Positions 13,801-25,250 of a DNA stretch of 64,000 nucleotides are shown piece after piece. The notes below the pieces were generated by a model that ran no database searches, had not been told where the DNA came from, and saw only the letters and a list, made by a program, of their open reading frames with translations. The position numbers and the translations under genes were made by a program. Source of the DNA: Callaeas wilsoni (lineage: Eukaryota > Chordata > Aves > Passeriformes > Callaeidae); the NCBI GenBank assembly GCA_013398955.1, contig VWPU01003052.1, forward strand, positions 124,001 through 188,000, written 5' to 3'. Numbering within the stretch: the first letter of the stretch is position 1; each line of letters starts with the position of its first letter.

Positions 13801-15938
13801 AGGCCCGCGGTTTTGAGAAAATGCTTCTTCCTCATTCAGGCATATGTATTAGAGGGATTTTAGCTCTTTCACAGCTTATGAAATATTTAGTGAGACACGA
13901 TAGTGGGAGTTTTTAAAGTCATTATATGTAGCAGTACATATGTTATGTGGACCTACATGTTTCTTCTTCTTTTTTTTATGTTGTGTTTGTCTGCAAGTTG
14001 AATCTAGTTCTATTGTACTAGTCTCTCCCACAGGAGTAAAATTCACTCAGTGACTATCTTTTTACATGCACTTAAAACATTCTGCTTCTGCAGTTATCCA
14101 TTTTGTTAAATACAAACACCAGAACAGTTTGGTCAGCCAGCATAAAAATGGTATAACCACAGAAAAAGTGAATTCAATGGTTTTGATGAAAGCAAGTCTG
14201 ACAGAATTTAACCCATTATTTCTTAAGTTCACTGTTTAAAAACTTTACAAGAGAAGGGGCAAAATGCTGCCAATATTTCCCAGAAACACTAGGAAAAGAT
14301 GCCTGACAAAGTGTAGTACAGAAATGGATCAGATAGATCGCCAAACAGATGGGTGCCAGGACTTAACCACATAATTCACCTTTTCCCTTGCTACTACAAG
14401 GAAACCAGATAAATTGATAAAAAACCAAGGTCCACAAAAGGGGAAGTCTGCTTCCTGGAATCCTGAGGTAATTTTTTGAGAGTGTATGTTTGTGTGTATG
14501 TGGCTCCTCCTCTGGAGAGTCTCTTCTCCCACTCCGATTGAAAGCAAATATCAGTTATTATCCAAACTGGAATACGTCCCTGCCATACCGTAATCCTAAT
14601 CCCAGTGTATCTGACAGAACATTTTGCTAGAAGAGTTTAATTTTTCAGTACCATTTCTCCTCCGTGAGAGCTGCCTTCTATTCAAACATTATAAATGAAC
14701 CTTCTTTTGAGTCCCTAGGAAATGCACTATATCATTCACCTCCTGTCAGATTAGCTCTCGTTACTTGATATCTCCTGCAGAAAGTACTGAGGGGATTTTG
14801 CCAGTTATAAACTCTCCTTATCTTCAGGTTCTTTGGACAGACTTCAGATTTCCCCTGGATCTTCATCTTTAACTTCTTCAAATTGTTTTACAGTTCAACT
14901 TTTCAGCTTCATACCTATTTTCCCTCCTGCTTTAGGTACTTTTTACTTACAGGTAGAGAAAATTAGCTAAGTAGAGATACTAGACTTCCTTTTTCATAGT
15001 GAGATACATTTCATATATCTCTTTAAATCCTTTTTGTCGTCTGAAAATATATATATTGAAGTTCCCGGACAACTGAACCAGATTATACCAGATTACACCC
15101 ATTTTCCATGTTTTCTTTTAATAGATAGGCACCTGTCAGATATAAGAACGGCAAATGACATCTCATTGCTTCCAAAATGTGGTCTTAACTCAACCTTCAT
15201 CAATGGTGCCTCACCTCACTATTTTCAGCTTGATTTTTTTTATTTCCAAGTTTCTCGAGACATTTTACATTCCTACACACACCCTTCAGCTGCATAAAAT
15301 TAATGGTGTGACAGAAGGAAGATTTAAAGAGGAAAGGAAAATTTTGTTTCTTGATTCTTCAAATCTGGATGTACTTAGAATCCTTGTTATATCTCAATTT
15401 TTACATCAAAATGAAGGAAGGAGGATGTCTGGGAAGAATAATTGCGTTGTTGATCAATGTTTTACTTCTGTGAAAGAGCAGAAATTCTCGGGACTTAATG
15501 ATACATAGAGATCGAAAGATGCATCTCTATATTCACTATACTCTGGGAATTTCCTCTTTCTCACTCCAGGACTTCTGTCTCACCTCAACACATACTTTGC
15601 TCTAAAAAACTTAGAGGTTATAGAGACGCATTTGTTTGCACTTAATCTTGGATGTCCAATGAACCAGATATTAGAATAGGAACCTTTCCTAAAATGGAGT
15701 AGCAGAAGGAAAAAGGCAAACTGCCTAATACTACATAGTGCTCGTCCATTAGTTTCCAGCCCCTTAGATTGTCTTGCTAATATTTTTCGAACATCCTCTC
15801 ATATAAGTCAATTGTCACTGTCCAAATGCATTATTTCCATACACAATGAAGCGTAGGACATAGCCCAAGGTACTTGACATACCAAGGTATGACAAGATGA
15901 TGATAGTATTCCTAATAAGATCCCATATATGTGGTCAC
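10816..15938. other. Stretch without recognisable gene
   Basis: No repeat or gene is recognised in this 5 kb. The longest open frame, 13497-13916 (plus, 139 codons), has a leucine- and phenylalanine-rich central part that could span a membrane, but it has no recognisable domain and no convincing splice or promoter context. T- and A-rich DNA yields hydrophobic reading by default. A purine-pyrimidine alternating tract lies at 12869-12920. Confidence 0.4.
12869..12920. repeat. Alternating purine-pyrimidine (TG/CA) tract
   Basis: Degenerate dinucleotide tract made of GT, AT and GC steps (TGTGTGTATGCATGCATGTG followed by a similar tail to TGCATGCACGTGTATGC). Strict purine-pyrimidine alternation over most of its length is compatible with Z-DNA formation under supercoiling, though there is no direct evidence of a function. 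Confidence 0.7.
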
Positions 15939-18020
15939 AGAAACACAGAATCAAAGAAACACTTAGTCTGGAAAGGACCTCTAAGATCATGCAGTCCAAC
16001 TGTTATCCAACTCCACCTTTAAACCATGTCCCAGAGTGCCACACCCACATTTCTTGAACACTTTCTAGGGATGGATGGTGACCCAGGCACTTCCCTTGAC
16101 ATGCTGTTCCAAAGCTTGACAACTCTTTTCATGAAGAAATTATTCCTAATATCCAATCTAAATTTCCTCTGGCATAGCACGAGTCCCATTTCCTCTCATC
16201 TTGGCGCTTACCATTTAGGATAAGAAACCAGGTAGTTGTAGAGAGCAGTAAGGTCCTGTCTCAGACTCCTTTTCTCCAGGATAAACAACCTCAGCTCCCT
16301 CAGCCTCTACTCATAGGACTTGTGCTCCAGACCCTGCACCAGCTCTGCTGCCCTTCTCTGGAAATGCTGCAGCACCTCAGTGTGTTTGGTGTATTGAGTG
16401 GCACAAAACTGAGCACAGGATTTGAGGTGTGGCACCACCATTGCCAAGTACAGAGGGACAATCATACCCTCATCCTGATGGCCACACTATTTTCACTACA
16501 GGCCGGGACTCCAGTGTTTTTTATCCACCTGGGTACGTGCTGGCTCATGTTTAGTGGCTGAAAACCAGCACCCTCNCAGGCAGCTTTGCTTCTGCCTCAA
16601 GCATGTAGCACTGCCTGGGGTTGTTGTGACCCAAGTAAAAGTACTTGGCCTTCTTGAACCTCATACAACTGGTCATGGCCCATTGATCCAGCTTGTCCAG
16701 ATCCCTCTGCAGAGCCTTTCTCTCATCCAGTAAACATAACATCTTGACATAGGAGGAGATCAGGTTGGTCCAGCAGGATCTGTGTTTCATAAAGCCATGT
16801 TTGTGCTGGCTGGCCCTGATCCCCTGGCTGTCCTGCATGCACCATGTAATGGCGCTCAAGATGATCTTCCCCAGCACTGAGGTCAGACACACAGACCTGT
16901 TGTTAACCCAGATCCTCCTTTCAACCCTTCTTGAAGGTGGGCATCACACTTGCCATCTTCCAGTCAACTGGAACCTCCCTGCTTAGGCAGGACTCCTGAT
17001 CAATGATGGAAAGTGCCACAGTGGGATTTCCACCAGCTCCTTCAGTACCCTTGGGTGGATCCTATTTGGCCCCATAGATTTGTGTGTGTCTAAGTGGTGT
17101 AACAGGTTACTGACCATTTCACCTTGAATTGTGGGGTCTTCATTCTGCTCCCTGTCCCTATATTCCATCTCAAGGGCCAGGTACCTGGAGAATATTTGGT
17201 TTTGCCATTAAAGAGTGAGGCATGAAGGCATTAGGCACCTCAGCCTTTTCCTCATCATTTTTCGCTCTGTTCTTCACCCCATGCAAGAAAGGATCAAGAT
17301 TCTCCTTAGTACTCTGTTTGTTGATGATGTATATATAGAAACATTCTTTGTTGTCTTTTGCAGAAGAAACCAGATTAAATTCTAGCTGAGCTTTGAATTT
17401 TCTCCCTGCATAACCTCACAACATCCTTGCAGTCCTCCTGAGTTGCCTGCCCTTTTATCCAAAGGCCATAAGCCTTTGTCTTGTTTCCTGAGTTCCAGCT
17501 AAAGTCCTCTGTTCAGCCAGGCTGGCCTGCCTCCCTGCTGGGTCATCTTTTGGCATACGGGGCAATCTGCTCCTGCATCTTTAAGATTTCCTTCTTGAAG
17601 AATGTCCAGATTTCCTGGACTCCTTTGCTCCTCAGGACTGCCTCCCAAGGGGTTCTCTCAACCAGTCTCCTAAAGAGGTCAAAGTCTGCCCCTCTGGAAG
17701 TGCAAGGTAGCAGTTCTGCTGGCCTCCCTCCTTGCTTCTCAAAACATTGAAAATTCCATCATTTTGCGATCTCTGTGCCCAAGAGACTCTCGAACCATCA
17801 CATCACCCATAAGTGTTCACAAATAGCTGATCCAATGGAGAGCCTTCCCTAGCTGTTTTCTTCACCATCTGTGTCAGGTAGCTCTCTTCCACACACTTCA
17901 GGAACCTCCTGGTCTGTTTCCTCTCTACTGTGTTGCATTTCCAGCAGATGTCTGGGAAGTCGAAGTCCCTCACAAGAACCAGTGGTAGCAATTGTGAGAC
18001 TTTTCCCATCTGCCTATAGA
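15939..18020 (-). mobile_element. CR1 LINE, copy 2 (about 2.1 kb, decayed)
   Basis: Longest mobile element in the window, a 5'-truncated CR1 on the minus strand with its 3' end at about 15939. Reading the minus strand from 18020 downward it encodes: endonuclease C-terminus (FDFPDICWKCNTVERK, about 17890-17980); a linker region (about 17170-17800); the N-terminal reverse transcriptase (LDTHKSMGPNRIHPRVLKEL, about 17040-17100; DWKMASVMP near 16950; a stretch ending [18 protein letters not shown], about 16680-16750); and the ORF2 C-terminus (15990-16560). The palm segment carrying the FADD motif, present in copy 1, is deleted between LLDE and RKAL. Stops and frameshifts show it is dead. It contains the N at 16576. 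Confidence 0.95.
16576..16576. other. Ambiguous base (N)
   Basis: Single N inside CR1 copy 2. At the equivalent place copy 1 (near 5610-5625) has 14 bases (TTTGGAAATGACTT) between GCTGCCTG and GAGGGTGCTGG, while here only the N lies between those flanks. It may therefore stand for a small unresolved gap rather than one base. Confidence 0.98.
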
Positions 18021-21000
18021 ATATTTTTTCTGGATCTTCATCCTATTCTTTCCTCTTGATATTATAAAATTATACTGCTTGAAGACATAAGCATCCTAGA
18101 TCTGACATTTCTTAGTATTTGCTGAGCACAGCTTATCAGCAAAGACCACTACAGGTGGAAGTCTTTGTACCTGTGACCAGTAACAGCTCAGAGCAGCTAT
18201 GTGGGATCTGTCCTGTGTGTCAGGTCCCTTGGGAACTAGTCCATAAGCAGAGAACAAACAGTCTGTGGCAGGAATCCTTCAGCCACACACTCCTGCGGTC
18301 TCCCGTCCTCCTCTCTGTTTTTCACTATCCAGACTGCCTTCTTTTCTGGGGTGTCAGCAACAGTGGCATGAAAGTTACCCAGGTGGTCCTTCAGACTTAT
18401 CAATGGTCTTCTGCAGACTACAGCAATCCTGAGATGAGAACCTGATGTAGTATGTCTTTCAGAGATTTAAGATGATGTGTAAGTATTTTAATTCTGGCCA
18501 TAGAATACCTTTTATCACCATCTCCCTTTGTCCCTTTCTCCTTTTTTACCTCTTTCCTCTCCTTTCTGCATCTCACTCTTCTAAGATCTATTTAATTATA
18601 CCATAGAAAAGAAAATGCTTATATCAAAAGAGCAATTCTCTCTTTTGATTTCCAATTCATTTTCCCCTCTCATTCAAGAGAATAGAAATATACAAAGTAA
18701 TTTGGTATATAAAATGATTCCCCATAATTTTAATCCTTTTAAAGTGCTTATGGAGATTATCACAGTTTGATTTATTTTGACAAGGGGTGGTAAAAATTGT
18801 AAGAACAATAGTCTACTAAAAATGTTTGAAGAGCCTGTTGCTGTGTTACAGGAACGAACATTTCAGGTGTTTCATGGGTTTGGGGGACGATTTCCTAATA
18901 CAGCTAAGTGAATTAAAGTAACACAAGGAACAAGCATTCACAATAAGTAGAAATGGACACCATTTTGCTAATGCTTGAAGAATTTTTTCCAGTAGTTAAG
19001 ACATCATTTTTCTGTTCTGTGTCTTCATTTTATTGCATCTTCTTTTGCTTTTCACAGATCAGGCAGCTAGATGTCAGAGCTACAAGGGAAATCGTAGGAT
19101 TGCCTAAATTTCTCAGTCATAAGGCCTGCCCTACCAAGGATTTGGATGTGACTGTTATATTGATTATCTCCCAGGCAGAATCATGAAGGGAGAGGCAGAG
19201 GCCAGCCCCATGCTCTTACAGATCGTACCTCACCTCCCTTTTACCCAAGATTTCTTTGTTTTGTGTGATGAAGTTTTGTCTGCACTCTGTTTTGAATGGA
19301 GTGTAGTAGCTCAGCTCCTGAAGGATGAAATGCAGTGACTGAGAATGTAGCAACAGTGACAAAGGGCATTCTCGGACCCAAACTATGTGCTCAGCTGCTC
19401 AGTAACATCATGGTGCCACTGAGAGAGAATGGGTCTCACCATGTGATACACACGGGGCTTACTCAGCCTTCTGCAGCAAGGTTTATTAGTCAGCAGCTGA
19501 AGACAGGCTGCTCCACATCCTTACCATGAAGGTGCAGCCATTTGGGATGATCTGCTGGTGTCGGGGTTAGGAGTGCCACCATGGAAAAGATCACAACATT
19601 AAGAGTGTTTGTGCAGTCTTACAACCTCCCCCAGGCCTCTGTCACCCAGAGGTTTTGTGATCCCAGTGTCTTATACTGGAAGAGAAGAAACACAAAAGTG
19701 ACAATACTAATTTTCCAAGACCATTAATTCCATCCGCATACTAAAGTTATCTAATCTAAGGTGTCAAGTCATCCCATTGCAAGAAAACTTTAGAAAATAT
19801 ATATTAAGTTTTCATGACATTCATTTCCCCTTGTTCTGTGTTTATGCTTGTAACTTTGAATCTATAAAATTTTGCTCATTGAAGATGCATGTTATTTGTG
19901 ATGGATAATATACATTTTTCAGGATAAACCTGAGCTTTTAGAAAATGGTATTTCTGGAGAATTGAACCTCAAAAAAAAAAAAAAGGCCTGAAAAAGAAGA
20001 GCTTAGCATTGTGAAGTGTGTAACAAATAGAATTCAGAAAGCAATCAGCTGTTATCCTAAGATCATTTTTTAACTAAAAAATCTAAATTTAAATCTATTT
20101 CAAAGAAATAGTGATCTTTACAAATACATTAAAACAGCAGAAAAAAAATGAAAAGAGGAAGAGGGTGAATAACAGGGCAGGCAAATGACTGATCTTTCTG
20201 TGTGGTTTTCACTCGAGCACGAGAAGAATGATTACATCCCTACAGCAGTCTTCAAAGTGTTGGAGTCAGAGAGTGGAATAGGAAATGAACTGCAGTTCAG
20301 TGACCCTCTGTGGCCTGAACAGTGGGAGCCGGTAAGCACAGCATTTCCACTTTATTCACTTCTCTTTTTTTAGCCACTGTCAGTAGAAGGCCTTCCTACA
20401 CACATGCTTTTGCATCTTTATTGTAACCTGAAAAGAACTAAATGTAGCAGATGTATCTATGTATAGGCGGATATAATCCGTATGGGTAGATTTCTCAAGG
20501 CTCTACATACACACAGGCTTATTACACATGTGTATGATATGGCAATGAATAACCACAGTTTTCCTGAAGAAGTCTGCTATCCAATTTGAAATAGAATACA
20601 TACTGAGCCATGAAAATTTCTTCGTGTTTCATTAGGAATAAAACCACAAGTTGGTCGCATAGGTCTTCTTGGAGAATAGATATAAAGTACCACTTTCAGC
20701 CTGGTCTGTAATTTTCTGCTTCCTTTGTCATGAAACGTCAACAAAATGCCCTCGGTAAAATTTCTATCCAGGAAAGGAAAGCACCCTATATAAACAGAGC
20801 CACAGTGTGATGTCACTTAAGGGATGCTTGATCTTCTCATCTTGATCTAGTCTCATGATATATGTGAGAAGCGTAATCTAATGCTTAATAAAATCTCTAA
20901 TGCACAGCAGAGTTTTCCATAAAATTGCACCTCTGCAATGGCACGATAAAGTTGCCTGTAAATATAGCCAGGAGGTAAACCTGCAAGATGTTACAGTATA

Positions 21001-21517
21001 TGTATCCTTGTAGACAACCTGAGAGGCTACTGATGATCCAAGTGAGATTCTTTTTCATGTTTTTGTTTTGTAACTGGACATCCCTTGATATTTGGAAGGG
21101 AGTTCCAGACTTTTTAATGAGTTTATTTAAAAGAGAAGTGAATTGCTAATCACATCCAGATTTACCAAACTATTTTACTAAGGTTCAGAAGCAGCTCAGA
21201 TAAAATTATCACTTAGATGCTTAGGGAAATAGAGGATTGAGGAAACTGTGGTTTTTAATCAGTAGATTATGATGGCCAATTATCCTTTTGTTCACAATGA
21301 CTGAGGGAATCACTGAAGACTGTCAAGGAAAAAAAAATTAAAAGTCAAGCCTGTGGTCTGATTTTTGTGTTTGTGTTTAAAAGAAATCCCTGTATTTTTG
21401 TTTAAAAAAATCCACATTTTCTTGGTATTCTGTTTCACTGCAGCTTTAGTTCTTTGTGATGCCATTGGGACTCCTGGAGCTGAGAAGAGGGTGAACAGTA
21501 GTTTTTGCCATCACTGT
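18021..21517. other. Stretch with one exon-like segment
   Basis: Beyond the candidate exon at 20218-20331 listed separately, nothing certain. A 108-codon plus-strand frame (18119-18445) follows directly after the CR1 5' end. It is cysteine- and serine-rich, has no domain I recognise, and is not part of the CR1. Confidence 0.4.
20218..20331 (+). CDS. Candidate internal exon, 38 codons, unknown protein
   Basis: Exon-like segment with a pyrimidine-rich acceptor (CTTTCTGTGTGGTTTTCACTCGAG) and a consensus donor (CCG|GTAAGC). The 114 bases between are open and symmetric in frame 0, starting HEKNDYIPTAVFK and ending FSDPLWPEQWEP. The ending faintly recalls the start of the catalytic domain of subtilisin-like proprotein convertases (NDP-x-W-x-x-QWYL), but the two residues after QW differ and no other convertase exon is visible, so I do not assign it. 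A shorter exon using an internal AG is possible. No neighbouring exon with matching phase was identified. Confidence 0.2.
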
Positions 21518-22007
21518 AGAATGACAGAATCACAGAGTAGTTTTGATTTGGAAGGACCTTAAAGATCATCTAGTTCCAACCCCACTGTCACGGGCAGAGA
21601 CAATGCCCACTAGGACAGGTTGTTCAAAACCCCATCCAACCTGGCCTCAAACACTACCAGGGATGGGACATCAACAGATTCTCTGGGCACCTCTTCCAGT
21701 GTCTCAATACTCTCATAGCAGAGAATTTCTTCCTAATATCTGGTCTAAACCTGCTTTCTTTAAGTTTAAAAATATTACTGCTCTATATCAATATAGGGCC
21801 TGATAAAAAAAACTCTCTTTCCATCCATCTTAGAAGCCTCTTGTAAGTTCCCGAAGGCCACAACAACATCTTCCCAGAGCCTGAACAACCCCACCTGTCT
21901 CAGCCCGTCTTCATAGGTAAGATGCTCCATCCTTCTGATCATTTTCACGGCCCTCCTCTGGATGCACTCCAACAGGCCGCTGTATTTCTTGTACTGGGGA
22001 ATCCATT
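21518..22007 (-). mobile_element. CR1 LINE 3' fragment
   Basis: CR1 fragment on the minus strand; on the plus strand it begins with the reverse complement of the CR1 3' end (AGAATGACAGAATCACAGAG, then AAGGACCTTAAAGATCATCT). Its minus-strand reading between about 21860 and 21972 gives CIQRRAVKMIRRMEHLTYED, typical of the C-terminal part of CR1 ORF2. A small A-rich insertion or tract decay lies near 21806-21812. It is truncated at its 5' end near 22007 and is not as close to copies 1 and 2 as those are to each other. Confidence 0.93.
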
Positions 22008-23639
22008 GAATGTAATAAAACTGAAAAGAGTGAGGGTGACATTAAATACAGAGCTATAAAGTATGCTTCCAGACAAATCTAAACCATCATTAACACAGTA
22101 GTATAAAAGGGTGCAGAGTTCTTAGTGCCTATTACACTGTCCTTAATGCCATTTTTCTTTATTATGAGTAAGGACTACAAGGCAATAAGATCTATTTAGG
22201 CACTCTCTTTACAACAAAATTTATCCTCAAAAAGCTTCACAGAATCTCTTGATCATATTGTGAAATGTGCGAAAAATGCCTCCAAGGCCAATAAATGTCT
22301 TTTTTCTTTTTTACAAAATCTTTCTGATATGAAAAGATATCATTGTTTCATATACCTGTCAGAATTTTGTTACAATCTTGCGTATTTTTACAGTATTCTG
22401 AAGTTATACTTTTTCTCCTATTCCATTTTTATCTGAACAGGCAAGATACATATTTGAAAAGAGATATGCAGAGAACATGAGTCTAGCAGTCTGTGTTTTT
22501 GGAAACTCATTTTTTTTAATTGAAGGTTTGTCTGTTTTCATATGGTTTTCACTAAAATTCTCTGTAGTTTTGCAAAAGAGACTAAGTCTTCATTCCTCTT
22601 ACATTTAAAATCTGCATTTTACAAAAGAAATGCCTAATATAGTACTCCTGAGAGCCCAACAAAGAAACTCCTAAATGAATAATTAAGAGGTGAATTAATG
22701 TTTTTATGATTCAAAATCTGGGAATATAAATGGAGGGATGTTGCGTCATCATGTGGGCTGCAAACAGAATAAAGGGTTATGTTAAACGAACACTGAAAAT
22801 AGAAACTTTGCCTTTTCCTCTACAGTTCCTTGTTGAAGCCAACCACTTGATAATTACTCTTGACTATTTCCAAATCCCATCACAAGAACTGTCTTTTCCC
22901 CAGCCAAGGAATTCTAATTCACTTCTGCTCTAATTAAAGAATCAGATCTTTCTCCTAGGACTCAGCCTTTCCTAGACTCGCTGTTAATATCAAAACTTGT
23001 CCACTTGTCCACTTCACCCTCAATATCTGGGCCGTATGAAAATTCTTATGTGCTACACAGCTTACTTATATTTATATGTAAGAAGAGTAATTCAGTCCCT
23101 CCCTATGTGTTGTGATCAAGGCCCTAGATCATTCCTTGCACGACTCACACTGCATCTGAAATGATCTTCAAGGACTCCTGCTGGCTTCAAAGAAACAGAT
23201 TTTGTTTAGCATTTTAGCAGAGCAGCTTTACTAAAGAACAGTTCTGCAGCTTTGGAGCATGGCACTCCTTAAAATAAGTGGAAAATGTAGAAACTGTGTC
23301 CTTCCTTCATAAATTTGATTCTGTCTGAACTCCTGATGTGTGTTCACACCAGTGGGCTCTGTCTGTTATCCTTGACTATCCAAAGGCTCCAGCTGATAGG
23401 GGTTTTTTATGCAGTTTTCTCCAATGGACATACCACCCATTCAAAACACCAGTTTGGTGTATCACTGAGCACACACTTTATGGAAAGATGATGGCCACGT
23501 TATTGCACCTGATGTTCATGACAAGAAATAAGTCCTTGCATCTGTGATATTGAAAGGACTTCATCAGATCAGCAGGGAGTGTACCTTAACCTAAAGAGAA
23601 GGAAAAACAACATTTTACTCCCTTTGTGCTTCCCATAAA
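22008..23639. other. Stretch without recognisable gene
   Basis: A+T-rich, no long open frame, no repeat I can name. The short plus-strand frames near 22730 and 23338 have no supporting features. Confidence 0.4.
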
Positions 23640-23918
23640 TAATTCTAAACAAGTGATTCCGGCTTGTAGTGATGGAGGGTGTTATAGTCTGCTCCGTAGG
23701 CGCTCCACTCCAGCAGCCTTCTGAGTTCTTTGACAATGGCACCAAAGGCTATGTGCAGTATTCTCTGCCCTCTGTAATGCAAAGCTTTGGTCCTCAGTAG
23801 GTGTAGGGTGTCAGGTTTATGTGTCCCATGAGATCAGGAGATAATTTTACTGGGTTTTCACCTGATCTCTTATACCATCAGGACTCTCTCTTTAATATAA
23901 CATCTGTATTCTTTGCAT

Positions 23919-24312
23919 CTAATAACTGCACTCATCCTCAGTATTTCTTTGCATAACCCAAATGTACCTTTTTGTAATCCTCCTCATCTTTACAGTGTTG
24001 GAGGTGTCTTTTCCTAATTTTACCACTGCTTTGTTGTAAGTTCTTTCCACCCTTTTTCCTAACCCTAGTAAAGGACTTTGGGTCGCTGCCTTATCAGGTA
24101 CATCTTTCTTGCTTCCCAACAGGGCAGAGGGCTACATCAAACATCTCTGCTTTTGGCTGACTGGTGTCTGAATTTGGCCTACCGTGGCCTCTGCCAGCAT
24201 GTCTGACCTGCAATTCAAACTCCTCTACTTCAGGAGCATAGCATGTGTCCTTTACAGATTCCTCTGCTGAGCCTATCCTATATGGATAAGCTGTCTCTGG
24301 ACTAGTGCTGCA
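23919..24312 (-). other. Two overlapping open frames, possible decayed gene or element
   Basis: On the minus strand a stop-free frame runs from 24312 to a stop at 24094, including a stretch reading EEFELQVRHAGRGHG. A second frame, one base shifted, runs from 24119 to 23919, starting MGSKKDVPDKAATQS. The overlap is what one would expect of a single reading frame broken by one frameshift. The surrounding 23640-24620 looks somewhat richer in G+C than its neighbours. I recognise no domain. It could be part of an old endogenous retroelement, a decayed gene, or chance. Confidence 0.2.
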
Positions 24313-25003
24313 CTAGAGCTTTTTGGTGGTTTCAGTTCCCTTGACTTGTGAGGACAAACGCTGTTTTTTACAGGCAGGGACACACATAGGGGATTATGGC
24401 TGCAGTAGGTAGGTTATGACCTGTCCTCAGAGGAGGAATTCCCACACCAAGGTGCTGACATGTTCCATATATGTGCCATGTAAAAGCAGCTGTGAAGCAC
24501 TTTATGACACCTCCTTGAGAAGCGCTGCCTTATGTGTAAATCTGGCCATAAACAAACAACACCTGCAGTGCTGCACAGGACCCCAGGCCTCTGCATTACT
24601 CTGTGTCTGAAAGAATGTCACCCCTTGCAACAATATCATCACACCCAAGACTTTATTACAATGACCCAGTGGATTTCAGAGGCTTTCTGCTGACCCCCAG
24701 GCCTACCTGGTAGGGTTTCATTTCTCTGATGCATGTTCTGCATGTTCATATTTCTCAAGATGCTTCATTTGCTAAGGTCAGCCCTGTGTCTGTCTTTGAA
24801 ACAGTCTTAAAGTTTCTTTTTTCCTTTCTCAAAGTCTCCTCCCCACGCTGAAATAGCATGTCACATTTGAAGCAAATGCTTTCAAGTGAAACTGCTGCTG
24901 TAGTACCCATAGGTTCCCCACGCTCCAGGAAGGCACTCTGCCAGTGCAAGCCTGACTGGTGGTTGATAAGCAGAGAGAGGACACAAAAGCAAGGCTGGCC
25001 AAA
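24313..25003. other. Stretch without recognisable gene
   Basis: Short overlapping frames on both strands near 24414-24610 and 24755-25036 (minus). The latter runs into the neighbouring CR1 and has no support as a gene. Confidence 0.35.
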
Positions 25004-25250
25004 AATCATAGAATCATAGAATGTTAAGTGTTGCAAGGGATCTTAAAGATCATCTAGACCCACCTGCTACCGTTGTGGTGAGAAACACCTCCCACTAGAC
25101 CAGGTTGCTCAAGGCCTTATACAGCCTTGTCTTGAACACTGCCAGAGTAGGGGCATCCACAACCTCCCTGGGCAACCTGTTCAATGTCTCACCACACTCA
25201 CACTAAAGAATTTCTTCCTAAAAAAACCCTTCCTTCATGCTCATTGCTTT
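25004..25250 (-). mobile_element. CR1 LINE 3'-end fragment
   Basis: Short CR1 fragment on the minus strand. Its plus-strand start has the classic reverse-complemented CR1 3' repeat (AATCATAGAATCATAGAATG), followed by CTTAAAGATCATCTAGACCC and then CCACTAGACCAGGTTGCTCA, all characteristic of the CR1 3' UTR and ORF2 end. It breaks off near 25250. Confidence 0.96.

Noticed and set aside
13497..13916. 139-codon frame with a hydrophobic middle, possible membrane protein
   Set aside because: T-rich DNA encodes Leu, Phe and Ile by default. There is no promoter, splice or family support.
16026..16223. 65-codon frame nearly identical to one at 6010-6207 (minus)
   Set aside because: Antisense reading of the CR1 ORF2 end, not a gene.
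16322..16561. 79-codon plus-strand frame, identical in protein to one at 5644-5883 (minus)
   Set aside because: Identical protein in two places looked like a duplicated gene, but both are antisense readings of the same part of the two CR1 copies.
18119..18445. 108-codon frame adjacent to the CR1 5' end, considered as extra CR1 coding sequence
   Set aside because: It is on the opposite strand to the element and shows no resemblance to CR1 ORF1 or ORF2.
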